Positions 30,170-30,181 of a stretch of 30,181 nt of DNA are shown here, piece by piece. Within the stretch, counting starts at the first letter, position 1, and each line of letters starts with the position of its first letter. This stretch comes from a virus. The position numbers and the translations under genes are program-made. Where the stretch lies: positions 1 to 30,181 of IMG/VR virus record IMGVR_UViG_3300035698_000405. One strand, given 5' to 3'. Below the pieces are notes generated by a model, which was given only the letters and a program-made list of their open reading frames with translations, did not search any database and was not told where the DNA came from.

Positions 30170-30181
30170 CAGATATCTCCC

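Noticed and set aside
1-30181. Prophage integration site, integrase or tRNA attachment site
   Set aside because: No integrase-like gene, tRNA or long direct repeat at the edges was seen; both ends of the window are inside phage operons.

Overview
The window looks like part of a tailed bacteriophage genome, or a closely related prophage, of a Gram-negative and probably aquatic bacterium. Coding density is very high, genes overlap by 1 or 4 bases (TAATG, ATGA), and Shine-Dalgarno sites are clear. There are no ribosomal, tRNA or metabolic host genes. The internal virion protein set and the nozzle-like protein suggest a short-tailed (podovirus-like) particle. Terminase, portal and capsid genes are not in the window and probably lie beyond the right edge. 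I cannot name a genus.

Layout: two convergent gene blocks. Positions 1-12775 on the + strand form the early/replication block. It opens with a truncated gene, an XRE-type repressor-like protein, a zinc ribbon and small accessory genes. Next come a proteasome/HslV-like Ntn hydrolase and a dATP/dGTP pyrophosphohydrolase of the DUF5664/MazZ type. After a likely terminator at about 1667-1690 there is a ParB/DGQHR-like protein, a family A DNA polymerase with proofreading domain, two small genes, a Cas4/AddB-like PD-(D/E)XK nuclease with four Cys, small hypotheticals, a VRR-NUC nuclease, an SNF2-type helicase, a coiled-coil protein, a small protein with a clamp-binding-like motif, and a Cys-cluster protein in the position of an ssDNA-binding protein. 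A small HTH protein, a strong G6/C6 hairpin and a primase-helicase fusion end the block. Together these supply most of a phage replisome and its recombination nucleases.

Positions 12772-30169 on the - strand form the late block, transcribed right to left: an exported small protein, an M15 endolysin, a 3-TM holin, a 944-aa tail nozzle-like protein with four inserted repeat domains, small virion-associated proteins, a GNAT-like protein, three low-complexity internal virion-like proteins, a 49-aa protein, a small beta-rich virion protein, and a 1932-aa polyvalent protein with a HExxxH metallopeptidase-like motif and a PLxRFG-like C-terminal region. The two blocks meet at the palindrome CTAG, which supplies both stop codons, so there is no intergenic space.

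The most unusual signal is an array of six Q-x-[DE]-[LMI]-F pentapeptides, matching the bacterial sliding-clamp-binding consensus, in the tail of the 691-aa internal virion-like protein. A hexapeptide-type clamp motif (QLPLDL) near the N-terminus of the adjacent 1932-aa protein and QQELF in a small replication-block protein echo it. This suggests that proteins carried in the virion may engage or titrate the host beta clamp on entry. No CRISPR array, insertion sequence, tRNA or integrase was seen, and no stretch over 300 bases lacks a gene.
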